From Porphyridium purpureum (taxonomy: Eukaryota > Rhodophyta > Bangiophyceae > Porphyridiales > Porphyridiaceae): a stretch of 64,000 bases of DNA. Every line of letters begins with the position of its first letter. Positions within the stretch are counted from its first letter, which is position 1. Under the pieces are notes generated by a model. It saw only the letters and a list, made by a program, of their open reading frames with translations, was not told where the DNA came from and did no database searches. The position numbers and the translations under genes were made by a program. Of this stretch, positions 1-9,114 are shown one piece after another. The stretch is from positions 1,736,001 to 1,800,000 of the forward strand of contig VRMN01000004.1 in assembly GCA_008690995.1 (NCBI GenBank). The letters run 5' to 3'.

Positions 1-396
1 GCGGCCTCTCTGGTCCTAGCGCTAGTGCTCATGTTGGAGCCCGCGGCGGTGGGTGCACTGGTGCCTCTACCAGAGATCAATATTACGAATGGGGGCCCTA
101 CGCTCGGCGACCTGGACCTGAATGGGCAGGCGCAGCTGGGGAATGTGAACGTTACGCAGGCAAACGATGTAAACGCGTCGTCTCTGCCTACTTTTGGTGA
201 CATCAGGGAGCCGCTCGACAGTACGCCAAAACCCATCACGGGTCTCTCGGACGCGCTGAATAACGCATCGCAGCCCATTTCTGAGTCGGACGGTGTGCCA
301 TCAGCCTTGGAGACCCCGACGCCTCTCAAAGTCGACGACCCGAAACTGCCAGAGGGCGAGTCGGTCACGCCGTTTAACACGTCGCTCTTTGTCTGA
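1..396 (+). CDS. C-terminal part of a secreted-type protein of unknown function (5' end outside window)
   Basis: The reading frame is open from base 1 and ends with TGA at 394-396, so the gene starts upstream of the window. The first visible residues (Ala/Leu/Val-rich, ending AAVGA) look like the hydrophobic core and cleavage zone of a signal peptide. About 110 residues follow, rich in Asn, Thr, Pro, Leu and Asp with N-x-T sites and no cysteines, which suggests an extracellular or wall-associated low-complexity protein. I recognise no family. AATAAA at 410-415 is a possible polyadenylation signal just after the stop. The FO-synthase pseudogene runs convergently from the next base. Confidence 0.5.
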   Translation, partial: AASLVLALVLMLEPAAVGALVPLPEINITNGGPTLGDLDLNGQAQLGNVNVTQANDVNASSLPTFGDIREPLDSTPKPITGLSDALNNASQPISESDGVPSALETPTPLKVDDPKLPEGESVTPFNTSLFV

Positions 397-1765
397 TCAG
401 GTTTTGTAGAATAAACCGGAGGCGACGTCTGTCACTTTGCGCTCATGGGCTATCGAATCCACGTCGAACCATTTGAGGACATAATATGCTGTGCTGCGCT
501 CGACGGGGACCCGCCGAAGCTCCCGAATGGCGGTCTTCAGCTCAGTCGGACTCTGGAGCTGCCCACAGCGCGAGCCGGCGGCCGTGCTGATGCTTTCGTT
601 CATCAGGGTGCCACCCAAGACATTTGCGCCGCATTCAAGGATTACTTCAGCATCTTTTGAACCTTCCTTGACGAACGACACTTGCAGATTAGGTATGAAT
701 CGTCCCAGCACGAGCCGCGACACGGCATGAACCAAAATGCGTTCCAGGCGGATCGGGCCTTTACAAACAGGGACTGGTTTTGCATGGCGGCCTCTGTAGC
801 CCAGTTGCGCCGTTGATGCATTATCGCTCACAAAACCGAGTGGCACAAACTCTGTGGATCCCTGCGTCTCGCGCCGCGTCTGCTTCAGGAGCGGCAGATG
901 CCTCGCAACATGGCTCATTTTTTTCAGCATGTCCTTACAACATCGTTGGCGTCGTTGGAATGCCCAGGCCATGCGCAGTGCGTATCACTCCTAGCCAATT
1001 ATCTACCGGAATGTGTCCCGTGCTGATGAGATTGCGCTCTTCCGCATCGAGAATTTCCGCTGACATTCCAGGCAGCGAGCCGAGTCCTGCCCCCTTCAGG
1101 TGATTGAAGTACTCGCTTACAGAAAAGTCCATCAATTTGCTTCCATTCAATATCTCTTACGGCGAGTAGGCGTGGATATGCAGCCTTGGCTCAGCCTCGT
1201 TGACGGCAGCTACCGTGCGGAGATACTTCACTCTGTCCATAAGCAGCAGCAAACCGGCCTGCATGCACGCATCTGCTGCGGCCATAGCTTTCAGCTCGGA
1301 TGGGCGGCGAATAATTTCCTTGATGGGCAGCACGTAGCCTTCGCCAAATTGTCCATCACCACGACTATAAGCACAAATACCACAACGTTACATGCATGAG
1401 TTTGTGAATTGCATGTTGCTGTTCACCGCAAAGGAGACTGCAAGATCAAGATATGCCTTGCGCAGATCGTTGGTGGCAAGACATATTGCTTCGTACTCAT
1501 CCAAGCCGGCTTTAAGTAACCTCTCCACCACTTCCGGGTTCGAGATCATGTCACCACCAGGAACACAGTCCAGCGCGTGCTTGACGGTGAAAGAAACGCT
1601 TGGGAGGCAAAGCAAGGACTCGAGACCCCGTCTCGTTCCGGCCATCAAGTTCAAAAGATCCGCGCGCACGCGATTTAACGAGGTGGCTTGTTTCGTCCCC
1701 GACCCCTTCACACCTTGTATCGAGTTGCAGTTCAGTTTCGAAAACGCAAGAGAGGGCAACAACAC
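397..1765 (-). pseudogene. cofH: Decayed FO synthase, CofH-type radical-SAM subunit
   Basis: CofH joins a tyrosine-derived radical to an aminouracil to make FO, the deazaflavin chromophore of F420 and of some photolyases. Reading down the minus strand, the family order is preserved. First comes the lead-in ending MQFTNSC (usual NINFTNVC), then the radical-SAM CxxxCxxC cluster near 1379-1399. HIHAYSP, AGLGSLPGMSAEIL, NWLGVIRTAHGLGIPTT, GSTEFVPLGFV, IPNLQVSFVK and GGTLMNESISTAAG follow. It is broken. In-frame TAA codons lie at 1388-1390, inside the cysteine motif, and at 1157-1159. The frame shifts near 935-975, and the stretch after the cluster is about 20 residues short. The N-terminus and any fused CofG half are not recognisable upstream. 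Retained motifs suggest fairly recent loss. Family call is firm; whether any transcript is made is unknown. Confidence 0.82.
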
Positions 1766-1805
1766 CAGTCAGTTTGCTGTCACATAAGGCACGACACGGA
1801 GGCAT

Positions 1806-3249
1806 TGATCTCGTCTACAAGGTTGCGGCTTGCGTACGCTCGAGGTTGGCATCAGATTTGCAGAATCAAGTCTCTCCACAGAATAGAGCGTCAGCACAGG
1901 TCTGTGATGTGTGATATTGTTTCTCATCATACAAGCCGGACACACACACACGAATAGCACCCGCGCACCATCCCCGCTTGGAAATAAAACAGAGACGAGA
2001 AACATAGCCGCGGCGCCAGCTCCGCTGCGTTTTTCACGTACCTTGTCTGCGCGTCTCGTGACTGGATCCTCTATCCCATCGGACGAACGATCTCGCTTTT
2101 TCCGATCACATCCTCGCGATCTGTCCTCTTACCTCAGCGTGTTTGAACTTACGGCGGCCGAGCTGTGCGCGAATAAATGTTGGGCCGGAAAGTCCACGAA
2201 AGGTGAATCAATCTAGAAAGAAGTGGTCAGGTGAGCAGCAGAGGCATTTCCCGGGCCCAGCCGCTTCCAAACCGCAAGATGCTCGCAAGATATGGCTTCA
2301 AAGCCTGAAGAAGATGGCAGAGTTTTTCAACTGCAGAACCGCCTTGTCGTTCTGACGACTGATAGAGACGCCCGTGATTAGGATGGACCAGTCTGGCGCA
2401 TACGATGACAACACAGTGAATGACTCCTCTTGTACTGGGAGAACACAGCCAAATGTGAGCTCGAGAGCGAGTATACCCATATCTTCGCCCATTCAAACTA
2501 CACGCAAACTTTCAGACGCCGGCGAGCTCGATGCAAACGCGTGCTTCTGTGCATGTGACTGCAGACCTCTCACACGAAAAACCAGCGTGCGCGCGTGTGC
2601 GTATTTCTGGTACTCGTGCATGTAGTCATTGACTTGCATTTTCACCGTATACGAGTCTTCGACAAGCATCCATCTCACTGGCAGAATGAAGTCGCACGTG
2701 CTCTGGCCAATCTGCGAGCGATGCGTTTACCGTACGAGCCATATGCATGATGACGTACGGAAGCCGGATTTCCGTACATCCCTTTGCAGGTGCTTGAACG
2801 GACGCCAGGAACAACTGGTTGTTCGGCACCCTGACCTTGCTCCTTCAATTGGTCACAACGGAACAGCCTGGCTCATCCACGGCAAGGGCAACAATGTAAA
2901 ATGCTCCATCCGTGATCACGCAGTAGCTGAAGCCCCGCATCTTGGGCATCTACTATTCATTGTGCACAAAGGACGGCAGGCCTGAAATGGTCAGCGCGTT
3001 CCACCGCAAGATCTGGGTGAACTCGTCAGTGTTGGTCCGGTTCGTCGCGCGCGCCGGCGTTGGAAGATGATCGTCAATGATTGTCTTCTCGGACTGCTTC
3101 AAGAACAAAACGTGCCCCTGCACGTGCTCAGAAAGGAAGTCCACGTGACAGCTTTGGTCACATGAATTCCGTGCTAGCCTCTTCCAACACATGGACCCAG
3201 AGCGTCAAGTACTAGCGTAAAGACACGTGACACTGGAACAAGGCGAACC
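1806..3249. other. Intergenic stretch without a recognisable gene
   Basis: No long open frame is present. The minus strand holds several short open segments (about 2953-3192, 2626-2829, 2493-2678, 2227-2496) with protein-like composition, which could be the remains of a decayed gene. I cannot match them to a family, and they do not resemble the missing CofG half of FO synthase. Confidence 0.4.
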
Positions 3250-5610
3250 TTAATTTATATACAAGCCGGCGCGCTTGAGCAACATGACGCCGAACCAAGA
3301 CACAAGCGCAATAGATACGATGATAAAGAGTACCACGGCAAGGAACCAGTACTTGGATCCATCCGAAAAGAAAGGAGGAATTTCGAGATTCATGCCAAAA
3401 AAGCCTGCAATCATACCACCAAAGGTTATCATCATGGAAAGAATGCTCAAGACCAGGTCCAGGATCAGAAGCTTATTACGCAAGCTATCAAGGTGGAGCC
3501 CTACGAGCTCCTCCATGTCGTCCACGGCTTCATCCAATAATTCGGCACGGCTGGCAATGTCATCCACGACCTGCAAGTACGACTCGAGCAACATCTCCAC
3601 CTCGTCGTGATCCAGCGGATTCCGCGGCTTCAGCCCAGCCTTGTACTTTTCGGTCAGATACATGTTGCTCATATCCTCGTCCTCTTCTAGCACCTCGCCT
3701 AACGCAGTCTGGAAGCCGTGCGCCTTCTTGAGAAATTGGTTGAGCTGGTTTTTCCCGAAGCGCAGCTGCTCAAGGCGCATCGTGGTGAGGCGCGATCCAG
3801 ACAAGTCTTCCTTCAGCATCTTCTTGAACTGCGGCTCGAGCCCTTCAAATTCATGCTCCAGCGCCATCACTGTTGCCATTAGCACGCCTTCGAGCGCTTG
3901 GAATTCGAAAGGCATAAACGCATCGTCCATGTTCGGTACGTGCCGCAACCGGTGCTCGATGATGCGAGCGGCCTCCGTCACGCGCTTGGAGGTTGGGTTG
4001 AACAGAAACAGCTTGTCGTGGCAGATGAGCGCACGAACTCCTTCAAGATTCAGCACAATCGCGCTGTGCCGCACCCAAAGCGTCGGCTTGGCACTGAACG
4101 CTGGATCGACTTGCCGAATGTCGCGAGCTTGAAGGTCGTTTTGCAAAAACTGGTGCAGCGCTTTTTTGGTTGACTTTTTCCCCTTCACGTTGAGCAGGCT
4201 CGCAAACGTCTCACGCGTTGCGACATCGTCCAAGTCGAGTTTGCGCGTCGACAACAAGCGCGCAATCTCACTTCGCTTCGGAATGCCGGTTGGCATTGAC
4301 AGGCGTGCCTCTTCCAGAATATCGTGCCGCGACAGGCTACGCGGCCGCGAACTACCGTCAGGCTCAAAATGAAGGAAATCGAGCTCTGCTGCACGCTGAG
4401 ACAGTTTGTCTACGGCATCCTGGATCTCCACATCCTCCTTTTGAGCCGCCACACTGTCTCGGCCGTCCAAACCGTGCCGCGGAGAAAATGCCTGCTGGCT
4501 CTTTGCATTCGAGCCTTCTGAGGAAACCGCGTTGGGGAACGACGGTGCGGACGCGCTGAACGATGTGAATGAAGCCGGCCCGTGCTGCTGTTCCATTTTG
4601 GCTTCCTCACGAATTGTCACGCGCTTGGGCGACAAGGGCGCTTTCTGGCTTGCGCTAGGGGAGGCTTCTGTCTTGGCAGGCGCCGCGTGTTCCGCCGCGA
4701 CAGCGTTTGGTTCCGTTGCCGCATGGCCTGGCGCACACTCTGCCTGGTCATTCTGTCCAAGATCGTCTCCACGACGCGCTTGCTTGCGCTCGCGAAGTTT
4801 GCTATCGGCCATATTCACCTGCGCTGCGGCGACGGCGGCCATTGGCACGTCGTCAACCGGGCCTTGCGAGCCGACCATATCAAGTGCAAGATCAAGCAGG
4901 TCCGCGGGTGGCGCGGCCGCGTGGGGAGCGGCATCTGGTCCTAGAGCCGGCGTGTTCGTCGTGCCGCTGCCCATAGCCTGCTGCTCGACTGCGGCCTGTG
5001 CGACCTGCTCGAGCCCGCTTCCGTGCGGCAACGGCGCTCCCGCATGGTCAAGCAGGTCGTTCAGCTCGTACTGCGATACGTAGCGCGAGAAGGTCGAACG
5101 CCTCGCGATTTGCGGGTCCTGCTCCATTTCTGAGTCCGACAGGGTTCGCGCTTGGGCCTGGGCCTGCGTCAATGGAACGTGAGTCTGGCTCCGTCCGGTG
5201 TGCGAGCGCTCAAAGGGTCGGTCCTGTTGGAGCAGATCGTCGAGCGAGTCATTTGTGGACAGCGACTGCATCGGTCCAGCGACGTGCGAATTGAGCTCCA
5301 CCTCATCAAGCGACGCGTCAGCCTGAGGCTGCAGCACGAGCTCCTCCATGTCAGAGTCGGCGGAGTAGCCGTGCGCGCTCGCGCCCGGCAAATCACGCCG
5401 CAGCCTGGATGCGCGATGTGCTGCCGACGCCAGCAGCCCGCCCGACCCGCCCTCTCCTCGTCCAACTGCGCCATGGTAGCTCGGCGAGCTCTCCTGTTCG
5501 GAAAACACTCCGTGTCCCTCATCACCATCCGAGTCGCGCAACGCCGCGTCGACGGACGACGATGACGAGGACGACGCGTCGAAAAAACGCCTCAACCTTA
5601 ACTTGGGCAT
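3250..5610 (-). CDS. CorA/Mrs2-family magnesium transporter with long N-terminal extension
   Basis: A 786-residue protein. The C-terminal third matches the Mrs2/MGT branch of CorA channels. The family-typical RDIRQVDP...IVLNLEGVRALI segment is followed by long helices that would form the funnel, then two membrane segments at the end. The first membrane segment ends in the Gly-Met-Asn signature (GFFGMN, about residues 739-741) that forms the Mg2+ selectivity filter. The first 400 or so residues are low-complexity (Ser runs, Gln/Ala/Asp-rich) and look disordered; this is far longer than usual for the family. The ATG at 5610 is the first in frame, since the frame further upstream has only GTG. 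Mrs2 proteins sit in mitochondrial, plastid or vacuolar membranes. The location here is unclear because there is no plain presequence. Confidence 0.88.
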   Translation of the reverse strand: MPKLRLRRFFDASSSSSSSVDAALRDSDGDEGHGVFSEQESSPSYHGAVGRGEGGSGGLLASAAHRASRLRRDLPGASAHGYSADSDMEELVLQPQADASLDEVELNSHVAGPMQSLSTNDSLDDLLQQDRPFERSHTGRSQTHVPLTQAQAQARTLSDSEMEQDPQIARRSTFSRYVSQYELNDLLDHAGAPLPHGSGLEQVAQAAVEQQAMGSGTTNTPALGPDAAPHAAAPPADLLDLALDMVGSQGPVDDVPMAAVAAAQVNMADSKLRERKQARRGDDLGQNDQAECAPGHAATEPNAVAAEHAAPAKTEASPSASQKAPLSPKRVTIREEAKMEQQHGPASFTSFSASAPSFPNAVSSEGSNAKSQQAFSPRHGLDGRDSVAAQKEDVEIQDAVDKLSQRAAELDFLHFEPDGSSRPRSLSRHDILEEARLSMPTGIPKRSEIARLLSTRKLDLDDVATRETFASLLNVKGKKSTKKALHQFLQNDLQARDIRQVDPAFSAKPTLWVRHSAIVLNLEGVRALICHDKLFLFNPTSKRVTEAARIIEHRLRHVPNMDDAFMPFEFQALEGVLMATVMALEHEFEGLEPQFKKMLKEDLSGSRLTTMRLEQLRFGKNQLNQFLKKAHGFQTALGEVLEEDEDMSNMYLTEKYKAGLKPRNPLDHDEVEMLLESYLQVVDDIASRAELLDEAVDDMEELVGLHLDSLRNKLLILDLVLSILSMMITFGGMIAGFFGMNLEIPPFFSDGSKYWFLAVVLFIIVSIALVSWFGVMLLKRAGLYIN

Positions 5611-5805
5611 TTCGGCTGCGACGTGGCCATTCCTATCCTCCCACCAAATGTATGCAGCCTGCAATGCACCCGCCGCGCCGCGGTACCCCGCCGGCCCGCA
5701 GCTCAACCACCGACGCCAAGCTTCCCACCGCACTCGACTCGGTCCGCTTTGTCTCCCTCTTCTATCTTCCTACTCCCCTGCAGTTTCTGCCACTTGCCTC
5801 CTTCC

Positions 5806-5853
5806 AACCCTAAACCAAAACACAAAACCCTAGGAACCCTAGGAACCCTAGAG
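5806..5853. promoter_or_regulatory. Cluster of AACCCTA (telo-box-like) motifs
   Basis: AACCCTAAACC at 5806-5816 is followed by three more AACCCTAG copies up to about 5853. They lie about 200 bp upstream of the Mrs2-type gene, which runs on the minus strand. The motif resembles the plant telo-box found in promoters of growth and ribosomal genes. Its function here is inferred from position only. Confidence 0.4.
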
Positions 5854-6040
5854 CAATTCCCAGTTTTCCTCGGTAGCCCCACTGTACCTCAAACATTAAA
5901 ACGGTTCAGTCTATTCTTGAGGAATCAAAACGGTTCAACAAAACGGTTCGGCCAGAAAGATTCAGTCTGTCTCTTAATCAGTCAAGCGGTTCGGCCAAAA
6001 CGGTTCGGTCAAAATCGATGGGCTGAATGGATCGGTTCAA

Positions 6041-6133
6041 GCGGTTCGGCTAAAGCGGTTCGGCTAAAGCGGTTCGGCTAAAGCGGTTCGGCTAAAGCGG
6101 TTCGGCTAAAGCGGTTCGGCTAAAGCGGTTCGG
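6041..6133. repeat. 14-bp tandem repeat, unit GCGGTTCGGCTAAA
   Basis: Six exact copies occupy 6041-6124, and a seventh partial copy runs to 6133. The preceding 150 bp (from about 5890) is rich in looser CGGTTC/ACGGTTC copies, so the array seems to have grown out of a CGGTTC-rich promoter region. It lies between the divergent Mrs2-type and SWIB genes. No coding role is evident. Confidence 0.9.
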
Positions 6134-6823
6134 TTCACACGAACAAGGAGCGACGAGCGGGAGGAAGTGGGGAAGTGGGGTGTGGGTGTGGCAATGGCAG
6201 CGCGCGAGCTAGTTCATGTGTGTGTGCGGCGGTGCTTGTGCATGTGCGTGCGGCTCTCGCCCGGACGCCGCCGAGAAATGGTCGTACGCGCGACAAGCCG
6301 GTCTCTTCAGACTCTGCAGTTTGTGACGTGTCTCGCCGTGAGCGATGATGGCCGTGTTTGGAAGCGCAGAAGCCACACCACATCCGCTCCTGCTCGCGCC
6401 GCGCAGGAGCGAGGTGGAGCGGCGAACGGCGCGGGCTGAACGTCTCGTGGCGCGTTTGCGAGACGAGGACATCGCAGTGCGTTGCGGCCGGGGTGTCGAT
6501 GTGTCTGGTGCGCGCATGTGCGCGACGAACTGCGCTCCAGATCGTTGTTGGCGCTCGCGCTTGCCGCAACCGTTGTGCGCGGCGATGAGCACAAAGTGTG
6601 GAAATCGTGCGAGGTTTATGGAGCTGGGTTGAGGAGGAGAGAGAGAGAGGAGAGGGAGAGAGAGGAGGGAGGTGGGGTGTGGGGTGGGGTGGGGAGGTGC
6701 GGCGGGAATGGGGTTTGTGGGAAGCCATGGCGTGGACGCAAGTGCAGTGAGGGCGGTGCGCGGTGTGCCGCGCCGCGGTGTTCAGGGCTGCAGGGTCGGC
6801 GTGCGTGCGGATGGTGAGTCTGG
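6134..6823. other. Upstream region of the SWIB gene; GA-rich tract
   Basis: No convincing gene. A purine run (GA repeats then G-rich, about 6631-6700) lies on the sense strand 120-190 bp ahead of the SWIB start codon. Long open frames on both strands here reflect GC-rich composition, not coding. Confidence 0.5.
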
Positions 6824-8086
6824 ATGGCAGCCGACGCACGAGCTCGCGCACGTGCCGCAGTGGGCGACGCGCGGAAGAAGAGCGCGCGACAGGGTGTGAA
6901 GGAGCAGGAGCGTCACGCGGACGGGCCGCAGAGCGCCGGGTGGAGCGACGATGAAGGCGTACGCTTGGAGCCGGCGGAGCTTGCGGAGGACGCGCCGTGG
7001 GGCGCGGCAAAGTTGAGTGATGTGACAGCCGCGGCTGCGCTGAAAGAGAGCAGGGTGAGAGCCGTGAAGAATAGGGCTAGTGCAGTGTCGAACGGGCGCG
7101 ACACGAGCGTCTTGCCAGCGACTACGATCAGCTCCACGGCAAAAATGCGCACGGCGGCGTCACAAGTGGCGCCTCGTCTCAAAGTCGCGGCGCGCAAGAG
7201 ATCGGAGAGTCCTTTGTCAGCTGACGGGGCACGGGGCAGAGGTTTGGTTTCCACACGCAGCCGAAAGACGGCTCCCAAGGCAGCGCCGCGGAAGAAAACT
7301 GTGCGAAAGACCGCTGCGGTCGCTTCAAAACCAGACACGGGCACGCGCCGTGCGCGGCAAAAGCGGCGCTCGTCGGCGGCGGCACGTCCGGACCCGCTTA
7401 GGTCGCGGCGGCGGACTGGCATGACCATGCATTACATCATCCTAAACAAGAAGCTGGCGAAGCAGTTCAAAGACGGCATTGCGCAGCGTACCGAGGTTTG
7501 CCGCTTCTTCGCATCGTATGCCAAGGAAAACGGTTTGCAGAGCGCAGACGACGCGCACCTGTTCCGAGTAGACAAATTCCTGCATGGCTACTTTGGCGCC
7601 GCCTTCCCGGAGGGCACGCTCGCCGACTTTCGTTCGATCGTCAAGGCCGTGTCACCGCTTCTGCAGATCCCGCGGCTTTGCGGAGATGCGCGACTGGCTG
7701 ACTTGGCTGAGCAACGTGACGCCGAGTTTAGTGTCGCGCAGCTAGAAAAGGCCAAGACCAAGTCGCTCGAGACGCCGCGAAAGCTCAAAGGGCTGGAGCT
7801 GCCGGTGCGACTTACGCGGGCCTGCGCTGCGCTGCTGGGAGCGCAGGTGTCGAGCCGTGTGGAAGTGATGCAACTGGTGTGGAAGTACATCAAGGCAAAC
7901 GAATTGCAGCTTGCGGATAACCGCACCTTGATTCGCTGTGATGCAAAGCTCAAGGCCGTGACCAAGAGCGACACGATCTCTATGTTTGACCTGATGCGCG
8001 TGATGTCTCAACAATGCTCCAAGATTGACGCGAACGAAGCAGTGGATGTGCAACCGGCTACCAAGACGAAGCGTAAAACCAAGTAA
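6824..8086 (+). CDS. Double SWIB/MDM2-domain protein with basic, histone-H1-like N-terminus
   Basis: 420 residues. The first 200 are Ala/Arg/Lys/Ser-rich and resemble a linker-histone tail or DNA-binding extension (for example RKTAPKAAPRKKTVRKTA). Two SWIB folds follow. The first (about 205-285) contains LAKQF...RTEVCRFFASYAKENGLQ. The second (about 325-400) contains RLTRACAALLG...SRVEVMQLVWKYIKANELQ...IRCDAKLKAV. SWIB domains occur in SWI/SNF (BAF60) subunits, TFIIH-linked proteins and plastid nucleoid proteins of plants and algae. The basic tail fits chromatin or nucleoid binding. The start at 6824 is the first ATG in the open frame. The stop is only 62 bp before the REV7 start codon. Confidence 0.82.
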   Translation: MAADARARARAAVGDARKKSARQGVKEQERHADGPQSAGWSDDEGVRLEPAELAEDAPWGAAKLSDVTAAAALKESRVRAVKNRASAVSNGRDTSVLPATTISSTAKMRTAASQVAPRLKVAARKRSESPLSADGARGRGLVSTRSRKTAPKAAPRKKTVRKTAAVASKPDTGTRRARQKRRSSAAARPDPLRSRRRTGMTMHYIILNKKLAKQFKDGIAQRTEVCRFFASYAKENGLQSADDAHLFRVDKFLHGYFGAAFPEGTLADFRSIVKAVSPLLQIPRLCGDARLADLAEQRDAEFSVAQLEKAKTKSLETPRKLKGLELPVRLTRACAALLGAQVSSRVEVMQLVWKYIKANELQLADNRTLIRCDAKLKAVTKSDTISMFDLMRVMSQQCSKIDANEAVDVQPATKTKRKTK

Positions 8087-8148
8087 AATAGTTGGCTCGA
8101 CACGACAGTGTTCGGATTGTGGAGAATGACGGTTGGCACTTGCGGCAA

Positions 8149-8841
8149 ATGTCGAGCGACGTCGGCGTGAGCGACGTGTTTGCGGAGTTTCTTGCGGCCG
8201 CGCTGCACTGTATATGCTACGTATGCGGAGTGTATCCACAGGAGCGGTTTGAGCGCCGCCAGCTGTTGGGCGCGTGTGTGTATCTGTGCACAGAGCACAG
8301 CGTCTTGCAGCACATCTACAATGCGGTTGCGCACACCATGCCTCACATTGTCTCGGGTAATGTTCAGGAGCTGCAAATCGCCGTGTCGCGCGTCACAATC
8401 ACGGACGAAAGCGCCGAACCAGGGGTGGCGGAGCGCGAACATTTCCGCACAGGAACGCCGGCCCTGGCGCGATTCGTGCTCTACTTGGTGGATAATCTAG
8501 TGGGTGTCAGTTGGGCCGGACGATGGACGAGCCAAGTGGCTGCCCGACTCGTGCCGGCATTTCGCGATCAGCTGACCCAAATTCTGGCTGTGCAGAGCGC
8601 ACCAGCGTTCGCACACCAGTTTGCGGTTGGGCAGCACGCGGGCAAACCCAAGCCACCGCTCACGTGGGATTTGTGCCTGGTCGCGCGGCCTGGGCATGAG
8701 CTTCGACTGTCTCCGGAATGGACGGGCAAAGCCGGCGTGAGCTCGGCGCGACATGCCAGTGGCAGCGAGTACCAAGTGGTCGTGCTCGGTAACGCCGAAG
8801 AGTCGGTACCGAGCGTGCTTCGCGTCGACGTGTTACAGTAA
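8149..8841 (+). CDS. REV7: REV7/MAD2L2, HORMA-domain subunit of DNA polymerase zeta
   Basis: 230 residues, close to the usual REV7 length (about 210-240). The segment DVFAEFLAAALHCICYVCGVYP aligns well with the diagnostic REV7 N-terminus (human DVLCEFLEVAVHLILYVREVYP). It continues through ERRQLLGACVYLC..., as expected for a HORMA fold, with the mobile safety-belt region at the C-terminus. REV7 bridges REV3 and REV1 in translesion synthesis and also works in end-protection and cell-cycle complexes. The ATG at 8149 is chosen because the frame upstream begins only with TTG and the HORMA homology starts about 9 residues later. Same strand as the SWIB gene, 62 bp downstream; separate promoters or a very short 5' leader must be assumed. 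Confidence 0.85.
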   Translation: MSSDVGVSDVFAEFLAAALHCICYVCGVYPQERFERRQLLGACVYLCTEHSVLQHIYNAVAHTMPHIVSGNVQELQIAVSRVTITDESAEPGVAEREHFRTGTPALARFVLYLVDNLVGVSWAGRWTSQVAARLVPAFRDQLTQILAVQSAPAFAHQFAVGQHAGKPKPPLTWDLCLVARPGHELRLSPEWTGKAGVSSARHASGSEYQVVVLGNAEESVPSVLRVDVLQ

Positions 8842-9114
8842 GGGGAGGACAGTACCAGCTCATGACGCGCGCGGCTGGCCCGTCACGTGCACGCGCAGGA
8901 TATAACATTGATATTATACTGAACAAGGGAAAAATCAAGGAGAGCGAGAATGAAATGACAGAAAGGGAATCGAAACGCGTCGGCGCATCATTTGCGGCTC
9001 TTCTACTTAGTTGCCAGCTTGCCAGCTCCAGAAGCGCGCTATCTCCTTCCCACCAACCCGTGAGTGATGCACTGGTTGCACCCGCCGGCTGTGCCGGCTC
9101 TTTTTGCTGGACTA

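Noticed and set aside
1770-3192. A CofG half or other gene upstream of the CofH pseudogene
   Set aside because: Short minus-strand frames lack the CofG cysteine motif and other blocks.
6135-7010. 291-codon minus-strand frame
   Set aside because: His/Arg/Pro/Ser-rich shadow of GC-rich, repeat-rich DNA. It overlaps the SWIB gene start and has no family.
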